A stretch of DNA of 23,167 nt, taken from NCBI GenBank assembly GCA_002509225.1, contig DAHL01000053.1:1-23167 (forward strand). Direction: 5' to 3'. Shown here in pieces: positions 15,285 to 22,937 of the stretch. The DNA is from Euryarchaeota archaeon UBA102. Lineage in GTDB: Archaea; Thermoplasmatota; Poseidoniia; MGIII; CG-Epi1. Under the pieces are notes generated by a model that was not told the DNA's origin, did not search any database, and saw only the letters and a list, made by a program, of their open reading frames with translations. Both the position numbers and the translations under genes were made by a program. The first letter of the stretch is position 1, and the number at the start of each line of letters is the position of its first letter.

Positions 15285-16194
15285 TTTTGTATAAGTCTAA
15301 TATGATGGCTTTTTGAGCATGCATTCTATTTTCAGCTTGATCCCAAGCAGCTGAATGTTTACCATCTATTACTTCATCAGTAATTTCCATACCTCTATGT
15401 GCCGGTAAGCAATGCAACACTATACAATCATTAGATGCGACCTCTACTAATTTCTCATTAACTTGATATTTCATAAACGCTGCTTCTCTTTCTTCTTCTT
15501 CTTTCTCATCCCCCATAGAAACCCAAACATCAGTGTATATTACATCAGCATCAATGCAAGCTTCCAATGGGTCTTCAATAATTTTTACACTACCTCCAGT
15601 CTCTTCTGCAAGCATTGTTGCCTTATCTACTATTTCTTTCCACGGATGATAATTCTTTGGACAATTTGCTACAACATTCATACCTTGCATAGCCCCTCCT
15701 AACAATAACGAATGACATACATTGTTGCCATCTCCTACGTAGACCATTTTTAATCCTTTCAAATTAGTAAATCTTTCTTTGACTGTCATTAAATCAGCTA
15801 CTATCTGACAAGGATGTTCTCTATTATCAAGTCCATTAATGACTGGGATTTCCGAATGCAGTGCCAACTCTTCAACATTTTTATAATCAAAAGCCCTATA
15901 CATTATACAATCCAAATACCGACTTAAAACTCTCGCAGTGTCTGCAATAGTTTCTCCTCTTCCAATTTGTAAATCCTTCGGACTGAGAAACAAAGCATGT
16001 CCTCCTAATTGAGTCATTGCAACTTCAAAACTAACTCTCGTCCTAGTTGAGGATTTTTCAAAAATCATACCCAAAGAGCACGAATCCATACTATCTTTGT
16101 ATTTAGATGGGTTAGTTTTGATGTCTATTGCAAAATCTATTATCTCTTCTAGACAATTCTTCATATCCATTATCGAAACTAAATGTCTAACCAT
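15277..16194 (-). CDS. argF: Ornithine carbamoyltransferase
   Basis: A 305-residue enzyme of arginine biosynthesis joining carbamoyl phosphate and ornithine to citrulline. The carbamoyl-phosphate loop SSTRTRVSFE, the HPCQIVADLMT motif, the ornithine-binding loop region around DVWVSMGDE and the HCLPAHRG motif are all present; HCLP identifies ornithine rather than aspartate transcarbamoylase. Start at MVRHLVSIMDM, the usual position for the family. It sits between PCNA (4-base gap upstream) and the dehydrogenase (8-base overlap downstream). No other arginine pathway genes are adjacent apart from argS further away, which is not a biosynthetic gene. Confidence 0.96.
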   Translation of the reverse strand: MVRHLVSIMDMKNCLEEIIDFAIDIKTNPSKYKDSMDSCSLGMIFEKSSTRTRVSFEVAMTQLGGHALFLSPKDLQIGRGETIADTARVLSRYLDCIMYRAFDYKNVEELALHSEIPVINGLDNREHPCQIVADLMTVKERFTNLKGLKMVYVGDGNNVCHSLLLGGAMQGMNVVANCPKNYHPWKEIVDKATMLAEETGGSVKIIEDPLEACIDADVIYTDVWVSMGDEKEEEEREAAFMKYQVNEKLVEVASNDCIVLHCLPAHRGMEITDEVIDGKHSAAWDQAENRMHAQKAIILDLYKNE

Positions 16195-16198
16195 CTAT

Positions 16199-16954
16199 TC
16201 AATCTCTATCTATTCTTGGTGCTAGTAAGAATCGAACAGATCCTTGAGCACCAGTATTTTCATCCATAGCTAATTCCGCTTCTATTTTAACAGGGAGATC
16301 ATTTCCCAGACTAATAGTCATTATTCTATCATTTTTAACAGAATTAATCATTAATGAAAAGTAATCCAATGAAAATAATGATGCAGTATCATTAGGCGCT
16401 TTCAATTCATCGAGTTGTGATCTGTTCATAGTTAAATCAACTCTATTTTGATTTTCTCCTTTACATACAAGTCTAAAAGATTCCTCATTTGCAGATAACT
16501 CTATGTGGTCTGAAACCATTTTTGAAGCTTTTAATCCGTGTGAAACTTCTTCTGCTTTAACTTTAACAACTGTTGGTAAATCTAAATTCGGAACTTTTGG
16601 ATCTGCCATGCCAGTCATATCTAATAACGGCATAGCACGAATTAAATTTCCTATAGATATAATCAGACTATTCATTTCCATATTTCTTTCTATATCTATC
16701 ATTTCTCCAGATTTGGCTACACCAATAACAGACTTAAATTTAGTAACATCAATGCCCAATTCAGCTTCTTCTGCTTCTAAATTGTTAAATGCACCACTAT
16801 TCAAAGTCGTCTCAATCATTGCAACATGTGAAGGATCTACTGCTTTGATAGTAATCCCATTAGGACCTATCTTCATTTTAGCCTCATCAACGATAGGTGC
16901 TATAGTATCTATGAATTCCTTAATATTGTCTGAAACTATCTGTGCCTTAAACAA
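16199..16954 (-). CDS. pcn: DNA polymerase sliding clamp (PCNA)
   Basis: A 251-residue sliding clamp that encircles DNA and tethers polymerase, ligase and nucleases. It begins with FKAQIVSDNIKEFIDTIAPIVDEA, has GITIKAVDPSHVAMIE and the usual C-terminal SVRFLLAPRID; length is standard for PCNA. The frame is open 25 codons further upstream to an ATG at 17029, but the extension (MLLFRIMLWAYTVIYV) has no family counterpart. The TTG at 16952-16954 falls exactly where PCNA proteins begin, and a TATA-like box at 16984-16993 stands 30-39 bases before it, so I take TTG as the start with a very short leader. First gene of a unit with argF and the dehydrogenase. Confidence 0.95.
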   Translation of the reverse strand: MFKAQIVSDNIKEFIDTIAPIVDEAKMKIGPNGITIKAVDPSHVAMIETTLNSGAFNNLEAEEAELGIDVTKFKSVIGVAKSGEMIDIERNMEMNSLIISIGNLIRAMPLLDMTGMADPKVPNLDLPTVVKVKAEEVSHGLKASKMVSDHIELSANEESFRLVCKGENQNRVDLTMNRSQLDELKAPNDTASLFSLDYFSLMINSVKNDRIMTISLGNDLPVKIEAELAMDENTGAQGSVRFLLAPRIDRD

Positions 16955-17067
16955 TCTTACACCCTTGTCAAGATTAGAAGTCACATATATAACTGTATAA
17001 GCCCAAAGCATAATCCTAAATAGTAGCAATTCAGGTGAGGTCTGTCTCGTTTAGTCAGGAGTTATAA
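16955..17067. promoter_or_regulatory. Divergent promoter region, PCNA and proteasome beta
   Basis: On the minus strand GTTATATATG (16984-16993) is a strong TATA candidate for PCNA. On the plus strand a weaker box at about 17015-17023 and an AGGAG Shine-Dalgarno sequence at 17057-17061, six bases before the GTG, serve the proteasome gene. Replication and proteolysis genes thus share a 113-base divergent region. Confidence 0.5.
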
Positions 17068-17703
17068 GTGGACAAAGAGCAATCATTTAAGAAGGGAACA
17101 ACTACATTAGGGTTAGTTTGCAAAGACGGTGTCGTTATGGCAACAGATAAAAGAGCCACAATGGGTCATCTTATAGGTCATAAAAACACAAAAAAACTAT
17201 TCAAAATATCTGACAGTATGGGGCTAACAATAGCAGGTTTAGTTGGAGATGCTCAAATGCTTTCTAGATGGCTATCTGCTGAAGTAAGTCTTTTCGAATT
17301 AAAAAGAGATCAAGATATGTCTATCAAAGCAGCCAGTATATTGTTGTCTAATATAATGAATGGTCGAAAACATATGCCATTCTGGGTCCAACTTTTAGTA
17401 GGGGGCGTTGACCGCGATGGAGGTCATATTTATTCTATAGATGCAGCAGGTGGGGCTATCCCTGATAATTTTAACACAACAGGGTCCGGTTCTCCTTTTG
17501 TATACGGTGTTTTAGAAGATCATTTTAAAGAAAATATGAGTCTTGAAGAAGGCACTACGCTAGCAGTTAGAGCTATGACTGCAGCAATGAAGAGGGATGC
17601 CGCGTCAGGCGATGGAATCTCTCTTTGCACCATTGATTCTAATGGATATCGCGATTTCAAAGAAGACGAAATAGAAGCTATCCAAACCAAATTAGCTGCA
17701 TAA
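17068..17703 (+). CDS. psmB: Proteasome subunit beta
   Basis: A 211-residue catalytic subunit of the 20S proteasome. A short propeptide (MDKEQSFKKG) ends at Gly10, and removal would expose Thr11 of TTTLG as the N-terminal nucleophile. The catalytic lysine lies in MATDKRAT (equivalent of Lys33) and the late SGDGIS motif is present. Length fits archaeal beta subunits. Translation starts at GTG with a good AGGAG upstream. The next gene, aCPSF1, begins 34 bases later on the same strand; this proteasome-beta/aCPSF1 neighbourhood is seen in other euryarchaea to my knowledge. The alpha subunit is not in the window, but a PAC2-type assembly chaperone is encoded nearby. Confidence 0.96.
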   Translation: MDKEQSFKKGTTTLGLVCKDGVVMATDKRATMGHLIGHKNTKKLFKISDSMGLTIAGLVGDAQMLSRWLSAEVSLFELKRDQDMSIKAASILLSNIMNGRKHMPFWVQLLVGGVDRDGGHIYSIDAAGGAIPDNFNTTGSGSPFVYGVLEDHFKENMSLEEGTTLAVRAMTAAMKRDAASGDGISLCTIDSNGYRDFKEDEIEAIQTKLAA

Positions 17704-17737
17704 TCTGCAGCTGCATTTGCCCAAAACGTGAGTACAC

Positions 17738-19660
17738 ATGTCAGTCGAAGATGTAATCAAAGAAGTTAAACAAGCAGCGAAGGAAATAATACCTTCTCAT
17801 ATCAATATATCTAAAATAGCTGTTGAGTCATCTAATGTTATTTTATACACTAAAGATACGGATTTTATTTCAGGTAATAACGACTCTGTTAGGTCTCTCG
17901 CACAAAAAGTTCGTAAAAGAATAATAGTTCGAGCAGATGCTAGTGCGAGAAAGCCAATTATAAGCTCCAAACCAAAAATATCCAAGATTATTCCAGAAGA
18001 AGCAGAAGTTCAAAATGTGACATTTGATGAAGTAAATGGCGATGTAATTATAGAGGCTATTAATCCAGGTAAAGCTATAGGTAAACAAGGTAGTGTTTTA
18101 AATGAAATAAGAAAAGAGATTGGATGGAATCCTGTTGTTATCAGACACCCTCCTATGAAATCTCAAAAATTAACTGAAACTCGAAAATTTTTATTAGAGC
18201 CCAAAACCGCTTCAAAAAGAAAAGACTTTTTGAAACAAGTAGGGAAAAAAGTTTTTAGAGATACTACAGAAGGAGAGCAATATGTCAGAATAACCGCTTT
18301 AGGCGGTTATAGAGAAGTAGGTCGTTCTTGTCATCTTCTTTCTACTAAAGATAGTAAAATTTTGATAGATTGCGGTGTTAATCCAGGAAACGACAAAGCA
18401 CCAAGTCCGTTTCTTCAAGTACCTGAAGTTACACCTTTAGAAGGTATCGACGCAGTCGTTCTCACTCACGCACATTTAGATCATTCTGCATTACTTCCTA
18501 TGTTATTTCTTTATGGTTACGACGGCCCGGTTTATTGTACACCACCTACTCGAGATTTGGCTATGATGCTTCAAATGGATTATATTAAAATTCAAAATGC
18601 AGAATCAAATCGTGCCCCTTACAGTAGTGAACATATCAGAACATCAATTACACATACTATTCCTATAAATTTTGGAGAAACTACAGACATAGCCCCTGAT
18701 ATCAAGTTAACTTTCCATAATTCTGGTCATATTCTCGGCTCCGCCAGTGCTCACTTCCATGTGGGCGATGGTCAACATAATGTAGTCTTTTCCGGAGATA
18801 TCAAATATGAAAATACTTGGCTTTTCGATAAGGCAGTAAATAGATTTCCTAGAATGGAAACACTAGTTATGGAATCAACTTATGGTGGTTACAATGATTA
18901 TCAACCTTCAAGAGAAGAAGGTATGAGGGGATTAACAGAGATTATCAAACGAACTGTTGCAAGAAAGGGGAAAATACTAATTCCAGTTTTTGCCGTTGGT
19001 AGATCTCAGGAAGTCATGCTAGTTCTTGAAAGGGCTTGTATGGAGGGCAAACTCGACAATATGCCAGTTTATCTAGACGGCATGATTTGGGAAGCGACCG
19101 CATTACATTCAGCATATCCTGAATATCTAAACAACAATCTTCGAAACAAAATTTATCAACAAAATGATAACCCCTTCAATTCCGAAATGTTTCATAAAAT
19201 AGAATCTGTTGAAATGCGTCAAGAAGTATGTAATAGGGATGAACCGGTCATAGTTCTAGCAACTGCAGGTATGGTAAACGGCGGCCCGGTTTTAGAATAT
19301 CTAAGGCATTGGGCTCCAGACAGTAACAATAGTATGGTTTTCGTCGGCTATCAGGCAGTTGGAACTTTAGGTCACAGGCTTCAACAGGGCGCACAAGAAA
19401 TCTCCCTAAGTGATAGAGAAAAAGGAGGAACTGTACAAGTAAAAGTCAATATGAACATGGAAACCTGTGAAGGTTTCTCAGGTCACAGTGATAAAAGACA
19501 GTTGATGAGGTATCTCCGAACTATCAAGCCTCGTCCAAAACAAGTCATTTTGAATCATGGTGATGAAAAAAAATCATTACAATTGGCCAATGATATCAAC
19601 AGAAAATTAAAAATGGAAGCTTTAGTACCTTATAATCTAGAAACATTAAGATTGCTCTAA
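17738..19660 (+). CDS. aCPSF1, KH-domain beta-CASP ribonuclease / transcription termination factor
   Basis: A 640-residue archaeal homologue of CPSF73. The N-terminal ~180 residues hold two KH-type RNA-binding modules (GKAIGKQGSVLNEIRKEIGW near 108-128). The metallo-beta-lactamase core follows with THAHLDHS (His244, His246, Asp248, His249) and SGHILGSASAHF (His331); the beta-CASP part includes ESTYGG and IPVFAVGRSQE, and the terminal FSGHSDKRQL carries His583. All metal-binding motifs are intact. aCPSF1 is established as a general 3'-end cleavage and termination factor in archaea acting at U-rich sites. It follows psmB; the tRNA-Cys gene begins 4 bases after its stop and a T-rich tract follows that. 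Confidence 0.96.
   Translation: MSVEDVIKEVKQAAKEIIPSHINISKIAVESSNVILYTKDTDFISGNNDSVRSLAQKVRKRIIVRADASARKPIISSKPKISKIIPEEAEVQNVTFDEVNGDVIIEAINPGKAIGKQGSVLNEIRKEIGWNPVVIRHPPMKSQKLTETRKFLLEPKTASKRKDFLKQVGKKVFRDTTEGEQYVRITALGGYREVGRSCHLLSTKDSKILIDCGVNPGNDKAPSPFLQVPEVTPLEGIDAVVLTHAHLDHSALLPMLFLYGYDGPVYCTPPTRDLAMMLQMDYIKIQNAESNRAPYSSEHIRTSITHTIPINFGETTDIAPDIKLTFHNSGHILGSASAHFHVGDGQHNVVFSGDIKYENTWLFDKAVNRFPRMETLVMESTYGGYNDYQPSREEGMRGLTEIIKRTVARKGKILIPVFAVGRSQEVMLVLERACMEGKLDNMPVYLDGMIWEATALHSAYPEYLNNNLRNKIYQQNDNPFNSEMFHKIESVEMRQEVCNRDEPVIVLATAGMVNGGPVLEYLRHWAPDSNNSMVFVGYQAVGTLGHRLQQGAQEISLSDREKGGTVQVKVNMNMETCEGFSGHSDKRQLMRYLRTIKPRPKQVILNHGDEKKSLQLANDINRKLKMEALVPYNLETLRLL
19629..19638 (+). promoter_or_regulatory. 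Possible tRNA-Cys TATA box inside the aCPSF1 gene end
   Basis: CTTATAATCT lies within the last codons of aCPSF1, 27-36 bases before the first base of tRNA-Cys. The spacing is right for an archaeal promoter giving a primary transcript only a few bases longer than the tRNA. Pattern-based. Confidence 0.4.
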
Positions 19661-19664
19661 TTTA

Positions 19665-19739
19665 GGTGAGGTGGCAGAGCGGTAATGCGTGCGGCTGCAA
19701 ACCGCATATACGGGAGTTCGAATCTCTCCCTCACCACCA
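19665..19739 (+). tRNA. tRNA-Cys (GCA)
   Basis: A full cloverleaf folds: acceptor stem GGTGAGG (19665-19671) pairs perfectly with CCTCACC (19729-19735); the D arm has a three-pair stem; the anticodon stem TGCGG/CCGCA encloses the loop CTGCAAA with anticodon GCA at 19697-19699, reading Cys codons; the variable loop has five bases; the T arm GGGAG/CTCTC has the loop TTCGAAT with one G-T pair. The 3' CCA is encoded (19737-19739). No intron. The base at discriminator position 73 is A (19736), whereas tRNA-Cys nearly always has U there. The gene starts 4 bases after the aCPSF1 stop. Confidence 0.96.
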
Positions 19740-19775
19740 TTTTCTATTAATATTATTTTTTTATACTATTATTTT
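19740..19775 (+). terminator. T-rich termination region after tRNA-Cys
   Basis: Immediately after the tRNA the plus strand is almost only T and A, with TTTT at 19740-19743 and seven T at 19756-19762. T-tracts are the usual archaeal termination signal and the site type cleaved by aCPSF1. The second half also contains a TATA-like box (TTTATACTA, 19760-19768) placed 19-27 bases before the ATG of the next small gene, so one stretch may stop one transcript and start the next. Confidence 0.45.
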
Positions 19776-19786
19776 ACTAAGTGTGT

Positions 19787-19939
19787 ATGGGTGTTATTGA
19801 TGAAGCAATGAATGCCGTGATTGCGATATACAAGATATATAGGGGCAAGAGGGAGAAAGAAGAATCAATGCTTTTTGTATATGGTGTAGCAATCGGAATA
19901 CTCTTGATTATAGGTTTAGTTCTTTATCTCTACAATAGA
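19787..19939 (+). CDS. Small single-pass membrane protein, 50 residues, unrecognised
   Basis: A short open frame, ATG at 19787 to TAG at 19937-19939, that fills the gap between tRNA-Cys and argS. The first half is amphipathic and charged (VIDEAMNAVIAIYKIYRG, then KREKEE), the second half is one strong hydrophobic segment (about residues 29-48, LFVYGVAIGILLIIGLV) at the C-terminus, giving a tail-anchored or N-in single-pass layout with the positive charges just before the membrane. A TATA-like box 19-27 bases upstream supports a leaderless transcript. I do not recognise the family. Against it: short frames arise by chance; for it: gene-like placement, organised charge/hydrophobic pattern and a promoter at the right distance. 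It ends 4 bases before the convergent argS stop. Confidence 0.55.
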
Positions 19940-19943
19940 GTAA

Positions 19944-21629
19944 TTACATAGTTTCAGGAGCTTCTATTCCTAAAATTTCCAATCCTTCAAATAAAACTTT
20001 TTTTGTTGATATGACTAATTCTTTTCTAAACCATTCATATTCTGTTTCAACTACTGGACAATCTCTATAAAATTTATTAAAATTAGAAGAAAGTGTTTGT
20101 AAATAATATGGTATCTTATGAGGTTTCATTCTTTCAGTAGCTTCTGTCACAATAGATGGAAACTTCATTAAAGTTCTGATTAATTTTAATTCAGAAAGAT
20201 GTAATTCTTTCGGTATTACTACTTCATTATTTTCCCGTTTTATTTTTTTAAGTATAGAAGCTGCTCTCGCATGCGAATACATAACAAATGGAGCAGAATC
20301 TCCTTCAAAATTCAAAGCTTCTTCCCATTTAAATTTAAAACCTTTATCACTCTGAATCCTAATTATATTGTATCTTATTGCACCAATTCCAATTTTTTCA
20401 GAAAGCTCTTCTAATGATTTGCCTACTATATCCTTTCTTCTTTTCTCTATTTCTCTTTTCGCTAGTAAAACTGCTTCATCCATCATTTCATCTAAGTAGA
20501 CAACCCGCCCTGCTCTAGTGGACATTTTCCCACCAGGTAAACTTACAAATGAATAAAACATACTCTTCGGTACTGGTTGAGATATTTCTTGCAATGCAAT
20601 AGTCAATAATTTGCCCTGTAGTTTATGATCTTCACCTAAGATATTGAGGGCTTCATCACATCTTTCAAATTTATTCATATGATAAGCAACATCTCGTGTC
20701 GTGTACAGACTTAATCCATTTTTACGAGTAAAAAAGAATTTTTGATTTCTACCAGCAATTCCCTTTTCTTCTAAATCTAAATATAATGCCCCTTCTTCTT
20801 CATTACATAACGAACTTTTCTGTAAGAGTGTGACTACTCTTTGAACGGCTCCTGAAGTTATCAATTCCGATTCATAGGTAAATATTTCAGGAGTAACTCC
20901 CAATCTGTCCAAACTTATTTTCATACCTTCTAATACTTTTTTGGATGCACCATTAACTCTTGTTAGGGATTCCTCAACTCCACCTTCACACTCTTCCATT
21001 AAATCATAAATCTCTTTTTTTGCTTTTTCATTTTCTTCTAAATCTGCCGTTCCTTTTTTGTAACATTCAACAAGTTGATAATCTATTTTCCCCCCTTCTT
21101 CATTTGGATGATTTTCTATACCATACGCCAAAGTACATGCCTGTCTTCCTATATCATTCACATAGTATTCCGTTTTTACTTGGTAACCAGAAAAATCAAA
21201 TAATCTCGCCATCGTGTCTCCAATAATTGGATTTCTTGCTCTTCCAATATGCAAAGGTCCAGTTGCATTTGCAGATGTGTGCTCAATCAATATCTCCTTA
21301 TTCTTTTTCTCTCCTCTTCCAAAATTTTCTGTACTTATCTCATCTAATATTTCTGGCATCAATTCAATCCAATTTATCGTTATATTGCAATAACCATTTA
21401 CAGTTTCTATTTCTTTAATAGATGTCTCTTTCAATAAGTGTTCAGCTAATTCAGTAGCTATCTCTTCAGGGGCTTTCTTCATTTCTTTAGCTGCTGGAAA
21501 GCATATAACTGACAAATCACCTTCTGGAGGGTCACTGTTTATGGGCAATTCTGGCCAATTTAATTTAGATAATTCTTCAATTATTATTTCTTTTAGTTTA
21601 GAACGTGCCTTTTCTATTATGTCTGTCAC
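19944..21629 (-). CDS. argS: Arginyl-tRNA synthetase
   Basis: A 561-residue class I synthetase that charges tRNA-Arg. The N-terminal ~100 residues form the ArgRS-specific Add1 domain, the HIGH motif reads HIGR at His127 in NATGPLHIGRARNP, and the KMSKS counterpart is GGKMSTRAG with Met369. The C-terminal helical anticodon-binding domain is recognisable (FYRDCPVVETEYEWF and KKVLFEGLEILGI). Complete and of normal length. It lies 37 bases downstream of the PAC2 gene on the same strand; no clear Shine-Dalgarno sequence or properly spaced TATA box precedes it, so it is probably read from the upstream genes. Confidence 0.96.
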   Translation of the reverse strand: MTDIIEKARSKLKEIIIEELSKLNWPELPINSDPPEGDLSVICFPAAKEMKKAPEEIATELAEHLLKETSIKEIETVNGYCNITINWIELMPEILDEISTENFGRGEKKNKEILIEHTSANATGPLHIGRARNPIIGDTMARLFDFSGYQVKTEYYVNDIGRQACTLAYGIENHPNEEGGKIDYQLVECYKKGTADLEENEKAKKEIYDLMEECEGGVEESLTRVNGASKKVLEGMKISLDRLGVTPEIFTYESELITSGAVQRVVTLLQKSSLCNEEEGALYLDLEEKGIAGRNQKFFFTRKNGLSLYTTRDVAYHMNKFERCDEALNILGEDHKLQGKLLTIALQEISQPVPKSMFYSFVSLPGGKMSTRAGRVVYLDEMMDEAVLLAKREIEKRRKDIVGKSLEELSEKIGIGAIRYNIIRIQSDKGFKFKWEEALNFEGDSAPFVMYSHARAASILKKIKRENNEVVIPKELHLSELKLIRTLMKFPSIVTEATERMKPHKIPYYLQTLSSNFNKFYRDCPVVETEYEWFRKELVISTKKVLFEGLEILGIEAPETM

Positions 21630-21666
21630 AATCTATTATAAGGGGACCTCAAAAAAGCTTGATGGT

Positions 21667-22485
21667 CTATCCTATGTACGATTGCGTACTCGAACCTTGA
21701 CTTTCCTTAGGTGCTTGTTCTCTCATTGATTTTACATATTCTTCTAATTTTTTAGCTTCTATTTTTAGAGGTTCTGGATCTAAATCTATCTGCAAAATCA
21801 TATTATCTATAGCTTTGACAACACGTGCACCTGCACCAGCATCAGGCATACCTTCCTGACTAGCCGTCAATAATGAGATTACATCTATCCCATCTCGACT
21901 TCCTTCATTTAGTAATACCCCAGATATCCCACTCACAGTTCCATATTCAAAAGGTACAGTATCTTTATTTTCTGTTATCAGTTCTCTTGATGAATCTGTA
22001 GATGCTATCGCATATACATCGGGTTCTTCTTCTTTTTCACTCTTTTCTGTCGTTCTAAATCCTTCTACAGATATTATACGTGCACATTTCTGTTTTTTAA
22101 CCCAATTAAGCATTGTGGATGCCATCGGTCTAATTAATTTTTCTTGAGGTGAAAATTCACTAACAAATACAACTATCTGATCGCATATATCTCCTTTACA
22201 AACTTGTTGACCTGCATATATTCTAACAGGACTCATAGGAACTCCGCGATGTACTACAGTTAGTGGGGGGAAGTGCCGACTTCTCATCACACCTATCTGT
22301 TCTAATTTGAGTGTATTAATCAAATAGTTTGCAGTGATACTACCAACTAGCCCAACACCAGGAAATCCATCAATAACTGTTGCACCTTCTAAATTTTCTT
22401 GTTTTAAATCAATAATACTAACATCTTCTTTTTTGTATCCAAAATTCTCACTCACATTAGATTCTGTATCTTCTTTATCAGTCAT
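21667..22485 (-). CDS. PAC2-family proteasome assembly chaperone
   Basis: A 272-residue PAC2-fold protein. The block VIDGFPGVGLVGSITANYLIN (about 36-56) is the diagnostic Gly-rich start, followed by GVMRSRHFPPLTVVHRGVP, PVRIYAG, QIVVFVSEF, and the ISGISGVLLNEG and PDAGAGARVVKAID segments of the purine-nucleoside-phosphorylase-like fold. Archaeal PAC2 proteins (PbaB and relatives) can help build or open the 20S proteasome; here the proteasome beta gene lies about 4 kb away, which fits. The first 25 residues and the last 15 (ending QGSSTQSYIG) look flexible; a C-terminal tail could dock on the proteasome, but no HbYX motif is present. It starts 7 bases after the stop of the acidic-tail gene. 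Confidence 0.9.
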   Translation of the reverse strand: MTDKEDTESNVSENFGYKKEDVSIIDLKQENLEGATVIDGFPGVGLVGSITANYLINTLKLEQIGVMRSRHFPPLTVVHRGVPMSPVRIYAGQQVCKGDICDQIVVFVSEFSPQEKLIRPMASTMLNWVKKQKCARIISVEGFRTTEKSEKEEEPDVYAIASTDSSRELITENKDTVPFEYGTVSGISGVLLNEGSRDGIDVISLLTASQEGMPDAGAGARVVKAIDNMILQIDLDPEPLKIEAKKLEEYVKSMREQAPKESQGSSTQSYIG

Positions 22486-22492
22486 CCGATCC

Positions 22493-22843
22493 TCATACTA
22501 AATCATCATCTAATTCATCGTCATCATCATCTAATTCATCATCATCTAATTCATCTTCATCGATTTCTTCATCCATCTCTTCATCTTTATTATCGATATC
22601 TTCGTCAGACGTAGATGCTTTCTCTCTAATAGTCTTTCTTTTCAATTTCAATTCAGACCATAAGGTATAGTCTTCAATTCCATTTACTTTCGCATATCTT
22701 CGAGCATCCGTAATCGTTCTAAATCTCTTTATGACAACATCACCCTCTTCTGGGTTAGAAGACATCATCATGTATGGTTTTTTGCGAATAAAATCTCCCA
22801 TAAGTAATTGGAGCGCTTTATCGACATCATTGCTTGCTGGCAT
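22493..22843 (-). CDS. Hypothetical protein with basic core and highly acidic C-terminal tail
   Basis: A 116-residue protein that I do not recognise. The first ~75 residues look folded and basic (FIRKKPYMMMSS, then RFRTITDARRYAKVNGIEDYTLWSELKLKRKTIR); the last ~40 are almost all Asp and Glu with Leu spaced in DELDD units. Such a tail suggests interaction with basic proteins, RNA-binding partners or DNA mimicry, but no function can be assigned. It is the first gene of the unit leading to PAC2 and argS. A clear TATA box (TATTTAAATA, 22873-22882) lies 30-39 bases before the ATG. The coding DNA for the tail is itself repetitive. Confidence 0.75.
   Translation of the reverse strand: MPASNDVDKALQLLMGDFIRKKPYMMMSSNPEEGDVVIKRFRTITDARRYAKVNGIEDYTLWSELKLKRKTIREKASTSDEDIDNKDEEMDEEIDEDELDDDELDDDDDELDDDLV
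22503..22553. repeat. Imperfect 15-base repeat encoding the acidic tail
   Basis: The plus-strand unit TCATCATCTAATTCA occurs exactly three times, at 22503-22517, 22524-22538 and 22539-22553; a 6-base spacer separates the first two and the last two abut. Each unit is 15 bases, so it keeps the reading frame and encodes one DELDD step on the minus strand. It looks like slippage-prone coding repeat, not a mobile or CRISPR element. Confidence 0.85.
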
Positions 22844-22937
22844 ATGCGTTCACTCCGGTCTACCTCGACCGGTATTTAAATAATTGTGTAACAGGTTCCA
22901 ACACAATATTTTTTTATGCTTCGCTTATTAGTTAAAA
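22844..22937. promoter_or_regulatory. Divergent promoter region, acidic-tail gene and tyrS
   Basis: The box TATTTAAATA (22873-22882) serves the minus-strand gene. For tyrS, the AT-rich segment at about 22905-22918 lies 20-33 bases before the GTG, so its mRNA is probably leaderless; no Shine-Dalgarno sequence is visible there. Confidence 0.5.

Noticed and set aside
16503..17000. A 165-codon open frame antisense to PCNA
   Set aside because: It mirrors the PCNA coding sequence and has no motif or promoter logic of its own.
21634..21643. TTATAAT-like sequence before argS as its promoter
   Set aside because: It ends about 5 bases from the ATG, too close for an archaeal TATA box to start this transcript; read-through from PAC2 is more likely.
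22503..22575. Short tandem repeat as a possible CRISPR or regulatory repeat
   Set aside because: Units are 15 bases, in frame, and simply encode Asp/Glu/Leu steps of an acidic tail; there are no unique spacers of CRISPR length.
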